Assembly (NCBI RefSeq): GCF_001676705.1
Contig: NZ_CP016170.1
Location: 558,001 to 622,000 of the forward strand
Source of the DNA: Bordetella bronchialis
GTDB taxonomy: Bacteria; Pseudomonadota; Gammaproteobacteria; Burkholderiales; Burkholderiaceae_B
Length of the DNA stretch: 64,000 bases
Direction of reading: 5' to 3'
The notes under the pieces are model-generated. The model saw only the letters and a list, made by a program, of their open reading frames with translations. It was not told where the DNA came from and did not search any database. This document shows, in pieces, positions 41,166 through 50,912 of the stretch. Made by a program: the position numbers and the translations under genes. Numbering within the stretch: position 1 is the stretch's first letter; each line of letters starts with the position of its first letter.

Positions 41166-41894
41166 ATGCATTCCAATGTCTCGGCGTCTTCCGCCGGCGC
41201 GATACGCGTTGAAACCTACCTGTTGACCCACGTCCTGGGCGTGACGCTGTTGCTGGCGCTGCTGGCCGAAGCCGTCAATCTGTCCGGGCTGGACCTGGCG
41301 ATATCGCGCCTGTTCTTCGACGCGGCCGCCAACGGCTTCCCCTGGCGCATGTCGCGCCTGCTGGAGGTCCTGGGCCATCGCGTTGTGCTCGTGCTGCCGG
41401 TGGGCGTCGCCATCGCGGCCCTGGCCGCGGCCATCGCCAGCCATTGGTTTCCACCGCTGCGCCGCTGGCGCGGCGCGTTCTGGGCCATCGCGCTGACCTG
41501 CGCGTTGGGGCAGGTGATCATTCTGGAGCTGAAGCACTACACCGCGCTGCCGCGGCCCTATAACCTGAGCATGTTCGGCGGCTATGCGGGCTATCCGGAC
41601 CATTTCTGGGCCACCAGCCGGCGCGAGGCGGGTGGCGCCTTGCCCAGCAATCATGCGGGTGCCGGCTATGCCATGCTGTCGCTCTACTTCGCGGGCTGGG
41701 CCATGGGCCGCGCCGCCTGGCGCTGGATCGGCCTGGCCATCGGCGTGGGCGCGGGCTTGCTGTTCGCCGTGGTGCGCGTGATGCAAGGCGCGCACTTCTT
41801 CAGCCAGACCATCTGGTCGGCCTGCATAATGTGGTGCGTGGCCAGCCTGCTGTTCTACCCGCTGATCGTGCGGCGGGCGCGCGCCTATCCGTGA
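41166..41894 (+). CDS. PAP2-family membrane phosphatase
   Basis: This 242-residue integral membrane protein with about six helices carries the three phosphatase motifs: KHYTALPRP (first), LPSNHAGAGY (second, with Asn where Gly is usual in PSGH) and RVMQGAHFFSQ (third, with Gln where Asp is usual). Such proteins dephosphorylate lipid A, undecaprenyl diphosphate or other lipid phosphates. The two-component genes end 56 bases upstream, so control by them or co-transcription is likely. Its 3' end overlaps the converging dctM by 10 bases. Confidence 0.88.
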   Translation: MHSNVSASSAGAIRVETYLLTHVLGVTLLLALLAEAVNLSGLDLAISRLFFDAAANGFPWRMSRLLEVLGHRVVLVLPVGVAIAALAAAIASHWFPPLRRWRGAFWAIALTCALGQVIILELKHYTALPRPYNLSMFGGYAGYPDHFWATSRREAGGALPSNHAGAGYAMLSLYFAGWAMGRAAWRWIGLAIGVGAGLLFAVVRVMQGAHFFSQTIWSACIMWCVASLLFYPLIVRRARAYP

Positions 41895-43174
41895 CCCAGC
41901 AGGACACCTGGCAGCCATAGCGAGAAGGCGGGCACATAGGTGACCAGCGCCAGCGCCGCCAGCAGCGTGCCGTAGAACGGCCAGATGGTGCGCATGACCG
42001 CGCCCACGGAGACCTCGCCGATGGCGCAGCCCACGAACTGCGTGGTGCCCACCGGCGGGGTGTTCAAGCCCAGCGCGCAATTCAGCAGCATCACCATCCC
42101 GAACTGCACCGGGCCCATGCCGTACTGCATGCAGATCGGCAGGAAGATGGGCGTGCAGATCAATATCGTCGCGGCCATGTCCAGGAAGGTGCCCAGCAGG
42201 AACAGCACGATATTGACCATCAGGAAGATGGCCCAGGGACTGGTCGATATGGACGCCAGCAGATCGCCGGTTTTCTCCGCCACGCCATAAAAGCTGATCA
42301 GGTAGCCGAAAGTGGCGGAGATGCCGATCAGCAGCAGCACCACGCCGGTCGTCTTGACCGCCTTGGCCGCGGCGCGCACGAATTGCGTCCAGGTCAGCGT
42401 CCGGTAGACCAGCACCGTCAGGGCCAGCGCGTAGATGACCGCCACCGCCGCGGACTCCGTGGCGGTGAAGACGCCGCTGAGGATGCCGGCGATGATGACC
42501 ACCACCACGAAGAGTCCGGGCAGGGCGGCCAGCAGCGAGCGCAGGACGATGCTCCAGCCGGGGAAGGCGCCGGCCGCGTAGCCGCGATGGCGCGCCACGA
42601 AGTACGCGGCGGCCAGGTTGCATACCGTCAGGATCAGCGCCGGCAGCAGGCCGGCCGCGATCAGCGCCGCGATCGACACTTTGCCGCCCGCCGCCAGTGT
42701 ATAGATGATGATGTTGTGGCTGGTGGGCATCAGCGCGCCCACCAGCGCCGCGTGCGTGGTGACGTTGACGGCGTAGTCGGCGTGATAGCCCTCGCGCTTC
42801 ATCATGGGGATCATCACCGAACCCATGGCCGACACGTCGGCCACGGGCGAGCCCGATACGCCGCCGAACAGCGTGCAGGCCACCACATTGGACATGCCCA
42901 GCCCGCCGCGCACATGGCCGACCAGCGAACGCGCGAAGTTGACGATGCGGTCGGCGATACCGCCGTACAGCATCAGCTCGCCGGTGAAGATAAAGAAGGG
43001 AATCGCCAGGAAGGAAAACGCATTCATTCCCGACGTCATCTGCTGGAAGGCGACCGCGACGGGCAGGTCCTCATACAGAATGGCCGAGATGGACGCCAGT
43101 CCGATGGCGAAGGCCACGGGCACCCCGATCACCAGGAAGCCCAGGAAGGAGACGGAAAGCAGAGTCAGCGCCAT
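41885..43174 (-). CDS. TRAP transporter large permease subunit (DctM)
   Basis: This 429-residue inner-membrane protein of about 12 helices is the ion-coupled permease of a TRAP transporter. Family features include GVPVAFAIGLAS, VPFFIFTGELML-like AIPFFIFTGELML, SGSPVADVSAMGSVMIP and LNTPPVGTTQFVG. The ATG at 43174 overlaps the end of dctQ by 10 bases, so the two are coupled. The operon context (udh upstream) points to uronate uptake. Confidence 0.95.
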   Translation of the reverse strand: MALTLLSVSFLGFLVIGVPVAFAIGLASISAILYEDLPVAVAFQQMTSGMNAFSFLAIPFFIFTGELMLYGGIADRIVNFARSLVGHVRGGLGMSNVVACTLFGGVSGSPVADVSAMGSVMIPMMKREGYHADYAVNVTTHAALVGALMPTSHNIIIYTLAAGGKVSIAALIAAGLLPALILTVCNLAAAYFVARHRGYAAGAFPGWSIVLRSLLAALPGLFVVVVIIAGILSGVFTATESAAVAVIYALALTVLVYRTLTWTQFVRAAAKAVKTTGVVLLLIGISATFGYLISFYGVAEKTGDLLASISTSPWAIFLMVNIVLFLLGTFLDMAATILICTPIFLPICMQYGMGPVQFGMVMLLNCALGLNTPPVGTTQFVGCAIGEVSVGAVMRTIWPFYGTLLAALALVTYVPAFSLWLPGVLLGHG

Positions 43175-43722
43175 GCCGGGATGACCTCCTGATTGCGCAG
43201 CAGCGCCACGATGTGCTCGATGGAGAACAGGGCGATCAGTCCACCCGACAAGGTGGCCGGCAGGTACTTCCAGCCTTCTGAAATGCCCAGGTTCGGCATC
43301 ATGTAGTCCGCCACGGAGCCGGCCAGGATGGCGCAGTTCCACGCCATCATCCCGCCGAACAGGCAGACCAGTGCATGGATGAAGATCTCCATGCGGCGCT
43401 TGCCGGCCGGGGGCAGGGCCTCCAGCAGCGACTCGAAGCCGATGTGGCCGGCGTCGCGCACGCCCACCGCGGCGCCCAGCATGGTGACGTACAGCACCAG
43501 CAGCATCGCGATGCTTTCCGCCCACGTGGGCGTGCGGTTCAGCACATGGCGGCCGAAGATCTGGAAGCCGACCGCGGCGATCAGGCAGACCAGCCCGGCC
43601 ACGCTGACCCACATGCACAGCCGCGCCAGCGTCCTGCAGCAGCGGGTATAGGCATCGAGCAGCCGCGCGCCGCCGGCGCGGCCCGCCGCCGGCACCGCCT
43701 GTTCCTGGGAACTCGCCAGCAT
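43165..43722 (-). CDS. TRAP transporter small permease subunit (DctQ)
   Basis: This 185-residue protein has four transmembrane helices (for example CMWVSVAGLVCLIAAVGFQI) and the DctQ signature GRHVLNRTPTWAESIAMLL and GAAVGVRDAGHIGFE. It bridges the binding protein and DctM. It starts seven bases after dctP and overlaps dctM. Confidence 0.95.
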   Translation of the reverse strand: MLASSQEQAVPAAGRAGGARLLDAYTRCCRTLARLCMWVSVAGLVCLIAAVGFQIFGRHVLNRTPTWAESIAMLLVLYVTMLGAAVGVRDAGHIGFESLLEALPPAGKRRMEIFIHALVCLFGGMMAWNCAILAGSVADYMMPNLGISEGWKYLPATLSGGLIALFSIEHIVALLRNQEVIPAWR

Positions 43723-43729
43723 GGCGTCC

Positions 43730-44761
43730 TCACTGCACCGCTTGGATGCGTTGAACCAGGTTCTTCATCTCCGGGGTGGTGACGAAGCGGTCGTACACGG
43801 GCTTCATCGCCGCCTGGAAGGAGGCCTTGTCCACTTCGATGATCTCCGCGCCGCCTTTCTCGACGATGGCGCGCGACTTGGCCTCGCGTTCCGCCCACAG
43901 CTTGCGCATATAGGGCACGGACTCCCGGGCGGCGTCGCGCAGGATCTTCTGGTCTTCCGGCGACAGCTTGTCCCACTGCCGCTTGGAAAAAATCAGGATC
44001 TCCGGCGTCATGCTGTGTTCGGTCAGGGAGTAGTACTTGGCCACTTCGTAGTGGTGCGCGCTTTCGTAGCTGGGGAAGTTGTTTTCCGCCGCGTCCACCA
44101 GCCCGGTCTTGAGGGAGGTATAGACCTCGCCCATGGCCATGGGCGTGGCGTTGGCCCCCATGGCTTCGACCATGGCCACGGACAGGTCGGATTGCTGCAC
44201 GCGGATCTTCAGGCCCTTGGCGTCCGCCAGGGTCTTGATGGGCTTGTTGCGGGTGTACATCGAGCGCGACCCGCTGTCATACCACGCCAGGCCGACGAAG
44301 CCCGCGCCTTCGCAGGCCTTTAGCAGTTGTGCGCCCAGCTCGCTATCGAGCACCTTGTGCAGATGGTCGGTCGAGCGGAACAGGAAAGGCAGCGAAGGCA
44401 CCCGGGTATCGGGGCAGATGTTGTGCATGGCGGCGCTGCTGACGCGGGCCATGGTCAGCGCGCCCAGTTTCACCTGTTCGATGGAATCGTTCTCCGAGCC
44501 CAGTTTGCCGCCGGAGAATATCCGTATCGTCAATTTGCCGTTGGAGCGTTCCTTGACCAGGTCGGCCATGTAGCGCACGGCCAGGACGGTCGGATAGTCG
44601 TCGGGATGGATGTCGGCGGAGCGGAATTCCGCCGCCTGCGCGGCCAGCGGCAGGGCCAGCAGCGCGGCCAGGGCCACGGTGCCGCGGGCGCAGGCCGAGC
44701 GCGCGGCGCGGGAAAGGAAGCCGGCCGCGCGGGTACCTTGCGGCGTGAGGTGCAGCGTCAT
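43730..44761 (-). CDS. TRAP transporter solute-binding protein (DctP), probably for uronates
   Basis: This 343-residue periplasmic protein has a signal peptide ending AAQAAEF. DctP motifs are present: [40 protein letters not shown] with the ligand-binding arginine, and [21 protein letters not shown]. The [11 protein letters not shown] form is common in glucuronate/galacturonate-binding members. The gene is first of dctPQM and follows udh, 214 bases away, on the same strand. Confidence 0.92.
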   Translation of the reverse strand: MTLHLTPQGTRAAGFLSRAARSACARGTVALAALLALPLAAQAAEFRSADIHPDDYPTVLAVRYMADLVKERSNGKLTIRIFSGGKLGSENDSIEQVKLGALTMARVSSAAMHNICPDTRVPSLPFLFRSTDHLHKVLDSELGAQLLKACEGAGFVGLAWYDSGSRSMYTRNKPIKTLADAKGLKIRVQQSDLSVAMVEAMGANATPMAMGEVYTSLKTGLVDAAENNFPSYESAHHYEVAKYYSLTEHSMTPEILIFSKRQWDKLSPEDQKILRDAARESVPYMRKLWAEREAKSRAIVEKGGAEIIEVDKASFQAAMKPVYDRFVTTPEMKNLVQRIQAVQ

Positions 44762-44975
44762 TGTCTACCTCCGTGTGATGCCGTCCGCCGCGCTTGTGGC
44801 GCGACCCGCGGCGGGCCTGTCGGTCAGGCCCTGTGTGCCGCCGGACCGCCCCAGGGCAAAACACTGCTCGGGCATGGGCCGGACAACCGGCGCGGCGTAA
44901 GGCGTTTTCTTGTGGTTGGGAAAAACGGTTGTGGGTTCTTATCCCTCCTGCGCCGCGGGTCCTGGCGAAGCGGCC

Positions 44976-45803
44976 TCAGAAAGGGCCGGCCTTGACGAAT
45001 GCCCCGCCCTGGTAGTGCCCGGCGGGATCGTCCGGGGGCAGGGGCGGCTGCGCCTCCACGCGGGCGCGGAATTGTTCGGATGAGTCCTTGGGCTGGAAGC
45101 CCAGGTGCGCCGCGCGCGAGTTGTCCCACCAGCTGTCGCGGTTGGCCGAGGCGCCGTACACAATGGTATGCCCCACGCCGGGCGTGAACAGCGATTGCGC
45201 GATCAAGTGGGTCAGGTCGTCGTAGCTCAGCCAGGTCACGAGCATGCGGCGGTCTTTCGCTTCCGGGAAGGAGGAACCGATGCGCAGGCACACGGTCTCG
45301 ATCCCGTAGCGGTCGAAGTAGAAGCGCGACAGGTTCTCGCCGAAAGCCTTGCTGATCCCGTAGTAGCCGTCGGGCCGCACGGGAACGTCGGCGTCGATGA
45401 CCTCGCCCTGGCGGTAGAACCCGATCACATGGTTGGAGCTGGCGAAGATCACCCGCTTGACGCCGTGCACGCGCGCCGCTTCGTACAGGTTGTACACGCC
45501 CTGGATGTTGGCGGGCAGGATCTCGTCGAAGGGACGTTCGACGGACACGCCGCCCATGTGCACGATGGCGTCCACGCCGCGGACCATCCGGTCCACGGCC
45601 TGCGGATCGGCCAGGTTGCCCAGGACGATCTCTTCGCCTGCCGCCGCGGCGCCCAGGTCCGCGATGTCGGACAGGCGCAGGGTGTGGGCATAGGGTTTCA
45701 GGCGTTCGCGCAGTACCTTGCCCAGGCCGCCAGCCGCGCCGGTCAGCAGCAGGGTGGCGACGCGGGGCGTCTGCGTGGGGGCAGGAGTAGCCGGATGGCT
45801 CAC
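44976..45803 (-). CDS. udh: Uronate dehydrogenase-like NAD-dependent short-chain enzyme
   Basis: At 275 residues, it has the NAD motif LTGAAGGLGKVLRERL, the aspartate DIAD-type LSDIADLG that selects NAD, the active-site Ser and Tyr/Lys in FASSNHVIGFY and YYGISKAFGEN, and the substrate loop LRIGSSFPEAKDRRML typical of uronate dehydrogenase. It would oxidise galacturonate or glucuronate to the aldarolactone. The neighbouring TRAP transporter and divergent GntR regulator complete an uptake-and-oxidation unit. The later steps (lactonase, dehydratase) are not in the window. Confidence 0.88.
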   Translation of the reverse strand: MSHPATPAPTQTPRVATLLLTGAAGGLGKVLRERLKPYAHTLRLSDIADLGAAAAGEEIVLGNLADPQAVDRMVRGVDAIVHMGGVSVERPFDEILPANIQGVYNLYEAARVHGVKRVIFASSNHVIGFYRQGEVIDADVPVRPDGYYGISKAFGENLSRFYFDRYGIETVCLRIGSSFPEAKDRRMLVTWLSYDDLTHLIAQSLFTPGVGHTIVYGASANRDSWWDNSRAAHLGFQPKDSSEQFRARVEAQPPLPPDDPAGHYQGGAFVKAGPF

Positions 45804-45870
45804 GTTGTCTCCGTGTGGCGCGCGACGCCGGTATTTACACCGCGTCGGTTTGGGTGTTCAATCGAGTAGC

Positions 45871-45888
45871 TTATAAGTCATCGTACAA
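45871..45888. promoter_or_regulatory. Candidate GntR operator between udh and the regulator
   Basis: TTATAAGTCATCGTACAA is an imperfect palindrome of the form TTnTAnG....CnTAnAA, placed 67 bases before the udh start and 66 bases before the regulator ATG. FCD-type GntR proteins bind short palindromes in such divergent regions. Confidence 0.5.
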
Positions 45889-45954
45889 CGCGCGGCCAGT
45901 ATAATGACGCCGCCAAACGCCCGTCAAGCGGGGCGGGCGACCAGGAAAATCCCT

Positions 45955-46692
45955 ATGACGACGACCTCCATGCCTGCCGAACTTCCCGCGCGCCGCCGCC
46001 CTCGCAGCCTGGCGCAGGAGCTGGTGGAGAACCTGTCCACGCGTATCCGCGGCGGCGAAATCCCTCCCGGGGCCAAGCTGCCTACCGAATCCGAGATCAT
46101 GCGGGCCTTCGGCGTCAGCCGGACCGTGGTGCGCGAAGCCTTGTCGCGCCTGCAGGCCTCCGGCCTGGTGGAAACCCATCATGGCGTCGGCACGTACGCG
46201 CTCAAGCCCAGCACCGGCAATGATTTCCGGGTCGATCCCGCGGATATCGCCACGGTGCGCGACATCCTGGTCATCCTGGAGCTGCGCATCTGCCTGGAGA
46301 CGGAGGCTGCCGGGCTTGCGGCCTTGCGGCGCACGGAGGAGCAATTGGCCCACATGCGCGAAGCCCTGGATCAGTTCCGGGCGGCGCTGGAACCGGGCGG
46401 CGATACGGTGACGCCGGATTTCCGCTTCCATCTGCTGATTTCGCAGGCCACGGACAACAAGTATTTCGCCGACCTGCTGTCGCACCTGGGGGCCGCCATC
46501 ATCCCGCGCACGCGGATCAATTCCGCCAAGCTGGGCGATGAAGAGCGCGAGCCCTACCTGGCGCGTGTGAATCGCGAGCACGAAGACATCTACGAAGCCA
46601 TACGCCGGCAGGACCCGGATTCCGCCCGTGCCGCCATGCGTACGCACCTGAGCAATAGCCGCGAGCGCCTGCGGCGCGCACAGGAACGCTGA
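45955..46692 (+). CDS. FCD-type GntR-family regulator
   Basis: At 245 residues, it has a winged HTH (about 18-85, EIMRAFGVSRTVVREALSRL) and an all-helical FCD ligand domain (about 100-235) with the metal-binding pattern LRICLETEAAG, DFRFHLLISQATDN and NREHEDIYEAIR. Members respond to sugar acids and similar ligands. It diverges from udh-dctPQM, its probable target. The ATG at 45955 has AGGA upstream; the frame reaches back to 45904 without a site. Confidence 0.93.
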   Translation: MTTTSMPAELPARRRPRSLAQELVENLSTRIRGGEIPPGAKLPTESEIMRAFGVSRTVVREALSRLQASGLVETHHGVGTYALKPSTGNDFRVDPADIATVRDILVILELRICLETEAAGLAALRRTEEQLAHMREALDQFRAALEPGGDTVTPDFRFHLLISQATDNKYFADLLSHLGAAIIPRTRINSAKLGDEEREPYLARVNREHEDIYEAIRRQDPDSARAAMRTHLSNSRERLRRAQER

Positions 46693-46696
46693 GCAG

Positions 46697-46712
46697 TACG
46701 TCATATGACGTA
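46697..46712. promoter_or_regulatory. Perfect 16-bp palindrome TACGTCATATGACGTA
   Basis: It is a perfect palindrome five bases after the regulator stop, followed by TGACAACTTTGTCG, itself partly self-complementary. It shares GTCAT with the candidate operator at 45871-45888. The downstream gene converges, so no promoter is obviously controlled. Confidence 0.45.
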
Positions 46713-46870
46713 TGACAACTTTGTCGGTATGTGAGTACAAGCTTGCCGCGGCGGCGGCCCGCGTACAGGCCGGTGACTTTTCGCCGTCCCTCGAAATCCG
46801 TGCCCGGTACGCAGCCGGCGCCGGGTATGCCGGCCTGAGGGGCCTCTTCGCCGGCGTCCCTTTCCCCGTC

Positions 46871-48187
46871 CTAATCCAGCGCCGGCAATACCCGTCCCAC
46901 GGCCGCGCCTAGCGAGATCCGCGGATAGCCCGGCTTGACGCACTCCGCTTCCAGCGCGACTTCGTCGCCGTCCTGCAGGAACAGGCGCGTTTCTCCCCAG
47001 GGCAGGGTGACGGGCGTCTTGCCGCCCTGCGTCAGTTCCAGCAGCGAACCGGCCTGGTCGGGTTGCGGACCGGACAGCGTGCCGGTGCCCAGCAGATCGC
47101 CAGGCTGCAGATTGCAGCCGTTGACCGTGTGATGGGCGACCAGCTGCGCGACGCTCCAATAGGCGTCCCGCAGATTGCTGCGCGACAGTGTGGCGGCGGG
47201 GGCGCCCTGCGCCCGGGATTGCGCGGTCGTCAGCGTGGCCCGCAATTGCACGTCCAGGGCGCCGGCCGCGCTATTCCGCGTCGAGGACAGGTAAGGCAGC
47301 GGCTGCGGCTCGCCATCGCCGCGGCCGAAGGGCGCGCGGAACGGCGCCAACGCTTCCAGCGTGACGATCCAGGGCGATATGGTGCTGGCGAAGTTCTTCG
47401 ACAGGAAGGGCCCCAGGGGCTGGTATTCCCAGGCCTGCAGGTCACGCGCCGACCAGTCGTTCAATATCGTCAGGCCGAAGATGTGGGCGTCGGCGTCGTC
47501 CAGCGCGACGCGGCGGCCCAACGGATTGCCGGTGCCGATGAACACGCCCAGCTCGACCTCGTAATCGAGCCGCGCGCAGGGACCGAAGCCCGGCACGCCG
47601 CCTTCCTGGGCGGGACGGGTCTGGCCGACGGGGCGGTGGAAGTGCTGCGCCACGCCGATGCTGGAGGCCCGCCCGTGGTAGCCGATGGGGACCCATTTGT
47701 AGTTGGGCAGCAGCGGGTTGTCGGGGCGGAATTGCCGGCCCACCGAGGTGGCGTGGTGCAGGGAAATATAGAAGTCCGTGTAGTCGCCGATGCGCGCCGG
47801 CACGGAGAACTCCGCCTCCGACTGCGCGACGAGCAGGGGGGCAAGGTCTTGCCGCAGCGGCGACCCGGCGCGCAGCGCCCGCGACAGGGACAGGCGCAGG
47901 GCCGACCGGCAGCCCGCATCCAGGGCCATCAGCGCATTCAGGTCCGAGCCTTGGCAGGCGGCCAGGGCGCGGGCGGCGTCGCCGGTGAAGGGCCGGGCAC
48001 GTGCCAGCGCCGCCAGGTCCAGGATGCGGTCGCCTATGCCGGCACCGGGACGCCAGGCTTCCTGCGAGCCGGCGCGGCGAAACACGCAGTAAGGCAGGTT
48101 CTGTATCGGGAAACCGAGCGTCTCGTCGTTGGCGCTATCCAGCCAGGCGCGCAGCGAGGGATCGTGGGTTTCATTCAAATCGGTCAT
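46871..48187 (-). CDS. fahA: Fumarylacetoacetase
   Basis: It cleaves fumarylacetoacetate to fumarate and acetoacetate, the last step of tyrosine and phenylalanine breakdown. The 438 residues have the N-terminal SH3-like domain and the C-terminal FAH domain, with YTDFYISLHHATSVG, KWVPIGYHGRASSI, the metal ligands in LDYEVELGVFIGTGN and NDWSARDLQAWEYQPLGPFL. The ATG at 48187 is chosen since conserved sequence starts there; the frame above it is not conserved-looking. It follows hmgA by 173 bases. Confidence 0.95.
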   Translation of the reverse strand: MTDLNETHDPSLRAWLDSANDETLGFPIQNLPYCVFRRAGSQEAWRPGAGIGDRILDLAALARARPFTGDAARALAACQGSDLNALMALDAGCRSALRLSLSRALRAGSPLRQDLAPLLVAQSEAEFSVPARIGDYTDFYISLHHATSVGRQFRPDNPLLPNYKWVPIGYHGRASSIGVAQHFHRPVGQTRPAQEGGVPGFGPCARLDYEVELGVFIGTGNPLGRRVALDDADAHIFGLTILNDWSARDLQAWEYQPLGPFLSKNFASTISPWIVTLEALAPFRAPFGRGDGEPQPLPYLSSTRNSAAGALDVQLRATLTTAQSRAQGAPAATLSRSNLRDAYWSVAQLVAHHTVNGCNLQPGDLLGTGTLSGPQPDQAGSLLELTQGGKTPVTLPWGETRLFLQDGDEVALEAECVKPGYPRISLGAAVGRVLPALD

Positions 48188-48360
48188 GGTGTCGGTATCC
48201 AGGTGTGGGAATCCAGGGTGGGGATTCCCAGGTAGCGTTCTTGGGCGATGTCTTTTTTCTCCGCGCCGTGCAATGCGCGCGGGCGCGGCGGGCTTTGGTC
48301 CTGCGGCCGTGCGGCGCGTTCCATCGGCGGCACGGCCGGCCGGTACCCGCCGCCGGCGCT

Positions 48361-49695
48361 TCAGCCGCCCGCCCGCCCGTTCGCATCGAAATGCTTGCGC
48401 AGCCCTTGCCAGCAGGCGTCGTAGTCGGATTGCAGCTCGGGCCATCCCAGCGCGGCCTCGGTGGGGCGGATGACGCGGCGGGTCTCGAACATGAAAGCCA
48501 TGGTGTCGCGGATGTAGTGCGGCGTGGACGTATCGGCGTTGGAGGCTTTCTCGAAAGTGTCGGCGTCGGGTCCGTGTCCGCTCATGCGATTGTGCAGGCT
48601 GGCGCCCCCCGGTACGAAGCCTTCCGCCTTGGCGTCGTAGACACCCTGTATCAAGCCCATGAACTCACTGGCCACGTTGCGATGGAACCATGGCGGGCGG
48701 AAGGTGTTCTCCATGGCCAGGATGCGAGGCGGGAAAATGGCGAAGTCCATATTCGCCGTGCCCGGTGTGTCCGAAGGAGAAGTCAGCACGGTGAAGATGG
48801 ACGGATCGGGGTGGTCGAAGCTGATGGAGCCGATGGCGTTGAAGCGCCGCAGGTCGTATTTGTATGGCGCATGATTGCCGTGCCATGCCACGACGTCCAG
48901 CGGCGAATGCCCGATCGGCGCGCGCCAGAAGCCGCCTTCGAACTTGGCGACCAGTTCGAAGTCGCCTTCGATGTCTTCGTACCATGCGACCGGCGTTTCG
49001 AAATCCCGCACATTGGCCAGGCAGTTGGAGCCGATGGGACCCAGCTCCGGCAAACGCATGGGCGCGCCGAAGTTCTCCAGCAGATAGCCGCGCGCGGCGC
49101 CATCGGGCAGCGTGACGCGAAATCGTATGCCGCGTGGAATGACGGCGATTTCCAGGGGCGCGATTTCCAGGCGGCCCAGCTCCGTGTCCACCTGCAGGCG
49201 GCCCTGCTGCGGCACGATCAGCAATTCGCCGTCGGCATCGTAGAAATAGCGGCCGCGCATCGGCGCATTGGCGGTATATACGTGGATGCCGACGCCGCTA
49301 TCCTCGTCCGGGCCGCCATTGCCGCCCACGGTCGCGATCCCGTCGATGAAATCGGTGGGATCCTGCGGCAGCGGCCGCGCGCCCCAGCGCAAGCGATTGG
49401 GCGAGACCCGCAGCGCATTGAAGCGGCTGGCCCAGCCGCCGGCCTGCGCGCAGGCTTCGAAACGGCCAAGCTGCGCGGCGGGCCGGATGCGGTAAAGCCA
49501 GCTATGGCGGTTTTCCGCGCGCGGCGCGGTGAACGCCGTACCGGATAGCTGTTCGGCGTACAGGCCATAAGGACAGCGCGTCGGCGAATTACGGCCCACG
49601 GGCAGGGCGCCGGGCAGCGCCTCGGTGGCGAACGCATTGCCGAATCCGCTCATATAGCGCGGTTGGCGGTCGGCGGCGGCGGGCAGAGAGGTCAT
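48361..49695 (-). CDS. hmgA: Homogentisate 1,2-dioxygenase
   Basis: This 444-residue iron(II) dioxygenase opens the homogentisate ring to maleylacetoacetate. The iron-site region is intact in [20 protein letters not shown], with the conserved glutamate and histidines, and in [18 protein letters not shown]. The N-terminus [19 protein letters not shown] is typical. It pairs with fahA on the same strand; the isomerase for the middle step is not here. A LysR gene diverges from it. Confidence 0.97.
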   Translation of the reverse strand: MTSLPAAADRQPRYMSGFGNAFATEALPGALPVGRNSPTRCPYGLYAEQLSGTAFTAPRAENRHSWLYRIRPAAQLGRFEACAQAGGWASRFNALRVSPNRLRWGARPLPQDPTDFIDGIATVGGNGGPDEDSGVGIHVYTANAPMRGRYFYDADGELLIVPQQGRLQVDTELGRLEIAPLEIAVIPRGIRFRVTLPDGAARGYLLENFGAPMRLPELGPIGSNCLANVRDFETPVAWYEDIEGDFELVAKFEGGFWRAPIGHSPLDVVAWHGNHAPYKYDLRRFNAIGSISFDHPDPSIFTVLTSPSDTPGTANMDFAIFPPRILAMENTFRPPWFHRNVASEFMGLIQGVYDAKAEGFVPGGASLHNRMSGHGPDADTFEKASNADTSTPHYIRDTMAFMFETRRVIRPTEAALGWPELQSDYDACWQGLRKHFDANGRAGG

Positions 49696-49868
49696 GGGGT
49701 GTCTCCGTGTTCTGTAGGGCGGGCCGTGGCGGCGGGCCCCAATGCGATTTTTACCGAGGCGGCGTGCCTACGCTAGATGAATGAGAGAATGTAGGCCATC
49801 ACGTTTATGAATAGCGCCGCGCTCCGGTTCGCGGGGCGGCCGCGCTGCCCATCCCGGCGATTCTTCCC

Positions 49869-50774
49869 ATGCCCGATCTGCGCTCCCTCGATCTGAATCT
49901 GCTGGTCGTATTCCAGTATCTGATGGAAGACCGCAACCTGTCGGCCGTCGCGCGCCGCATGGGCCTTAGCCAGCCCGCGGCCAGCAATGCCTTGCGCCGG
50001 CTGCGCGCCACCCTGGATGACGAGCTGTTCGTGCGTACGCCGCAAGGCATGCTGCCTACGCCTTACGCCCAGCACCTGGCCGGTGCGGTGGCCGAGTCCC
50101 TGGGAATGCTGGCGCACGCGCTGGAAGCCTCGCCGGGCTTCGATCCGGCCAGCAGCACGCGGCGTTTCCGGGTCGCGATGACGGATGTCGGAGAAATCCA
50201 CTTCATGCCCGGGCTGATGGACCGTCTTGCGCGCGAGGCGCCCGCCGTGCGCATTGAATCGGTGCGCCTGCAGGGGGCGGAATTGCAGCGCGAATTGGAT
50301 GCCGGCCACGTGGATATGGCGCTGGGCGCCTTCCAGGGGCTGGGCGGCGGCCTGCTGCAGCGGATGCTCTTCCGCCAAGGCTATGCCACGCTGTTCCGCC
50401 GCGGGCATCCGACCGCGCACGAAGGCATGGGCCTGAAGGCTTTCCGTGCCGAGCGTCATCTGGTGGTGTCGCACGCCGCGCCCTACGGCCAGGTGAACCA
50501 GGCGCTGGAAAAGGCGGGCCTGATGCTGGCATCCCATTTCAGCGTGCCGCATTTCGCCGCCGTGCCCTACATCGTCAGCACGACGGATCTGCTGGCCACC
50601 GTGCCGCGCAAGCTGGCCGACAGCGCCGCCGAGCGCTTCAACCTGCGGCTGCTGACACCACCGCTGCGCGTGCCCGCCTTGCAGAGCAATCTTTATTGGC
50701 ACCGGCGCTTCCAGCGGGACGGCGGCAACCAGTGGCTGCGTGCCCTGATCGTCGATTCCTACGCGCAACGCTGA
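49869..50774 (+). CDS. LysR-family regulator, probably of hmgA-fahA
   Basis: At 301 residues, it has a winged HTH at the N-terminus (LNLLVVFQYLMEDRNLSAVA, MGLSQPAASNALRRLRATL) and a periplasmic-binding-like effector domain (about 90-295). The order and spacing relative to hmgA (divergent, 173 bases) suggest that it activates homogentisate breakdown with homogentisate or a related aromatic as ligand. The exact operator (T-N11-A) is not clear. Confidence 0.92.
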   Translation: MPDLRSLDLNLLVVFQYLMEDRNLSAVARRMGLSQPAASNALRRLRATLDDELFVRTPQGMLPTPYAQHLAGAVAESLGMLAHALEASPGFDPASSTRRFRVAMTDVGEIHFMPGLMDRLAREAPAVRIESVRLQGAELQRELDAGHVDMALGAFQGLGGGLLQRMLFRQGYATLFRRGHPTAHEGMGLKAFRAERHLVVSHAAPYGQVNQALEKAGLMLASHFSVPHFAAVPYIVSTTDLLATVPRKLADSAAERFNLRLLTPPLRVPALQSNLYWHRRFQRDGGNQWLRALIVDSYAQR

Positions 50775-50912
50775 TACTGCCCGGCGGCCCGGACTTCAAG
50801 GGCGGCACCCAGCGATGGAAAGCGCGCGGACCGACGCCGGCGTATGGGGCGCGCCTTTGCACGGTCCTGGCATGGCTGTCGCCCCCCTTTCGCCCGGATC
50901 GCGATGTCCGGC

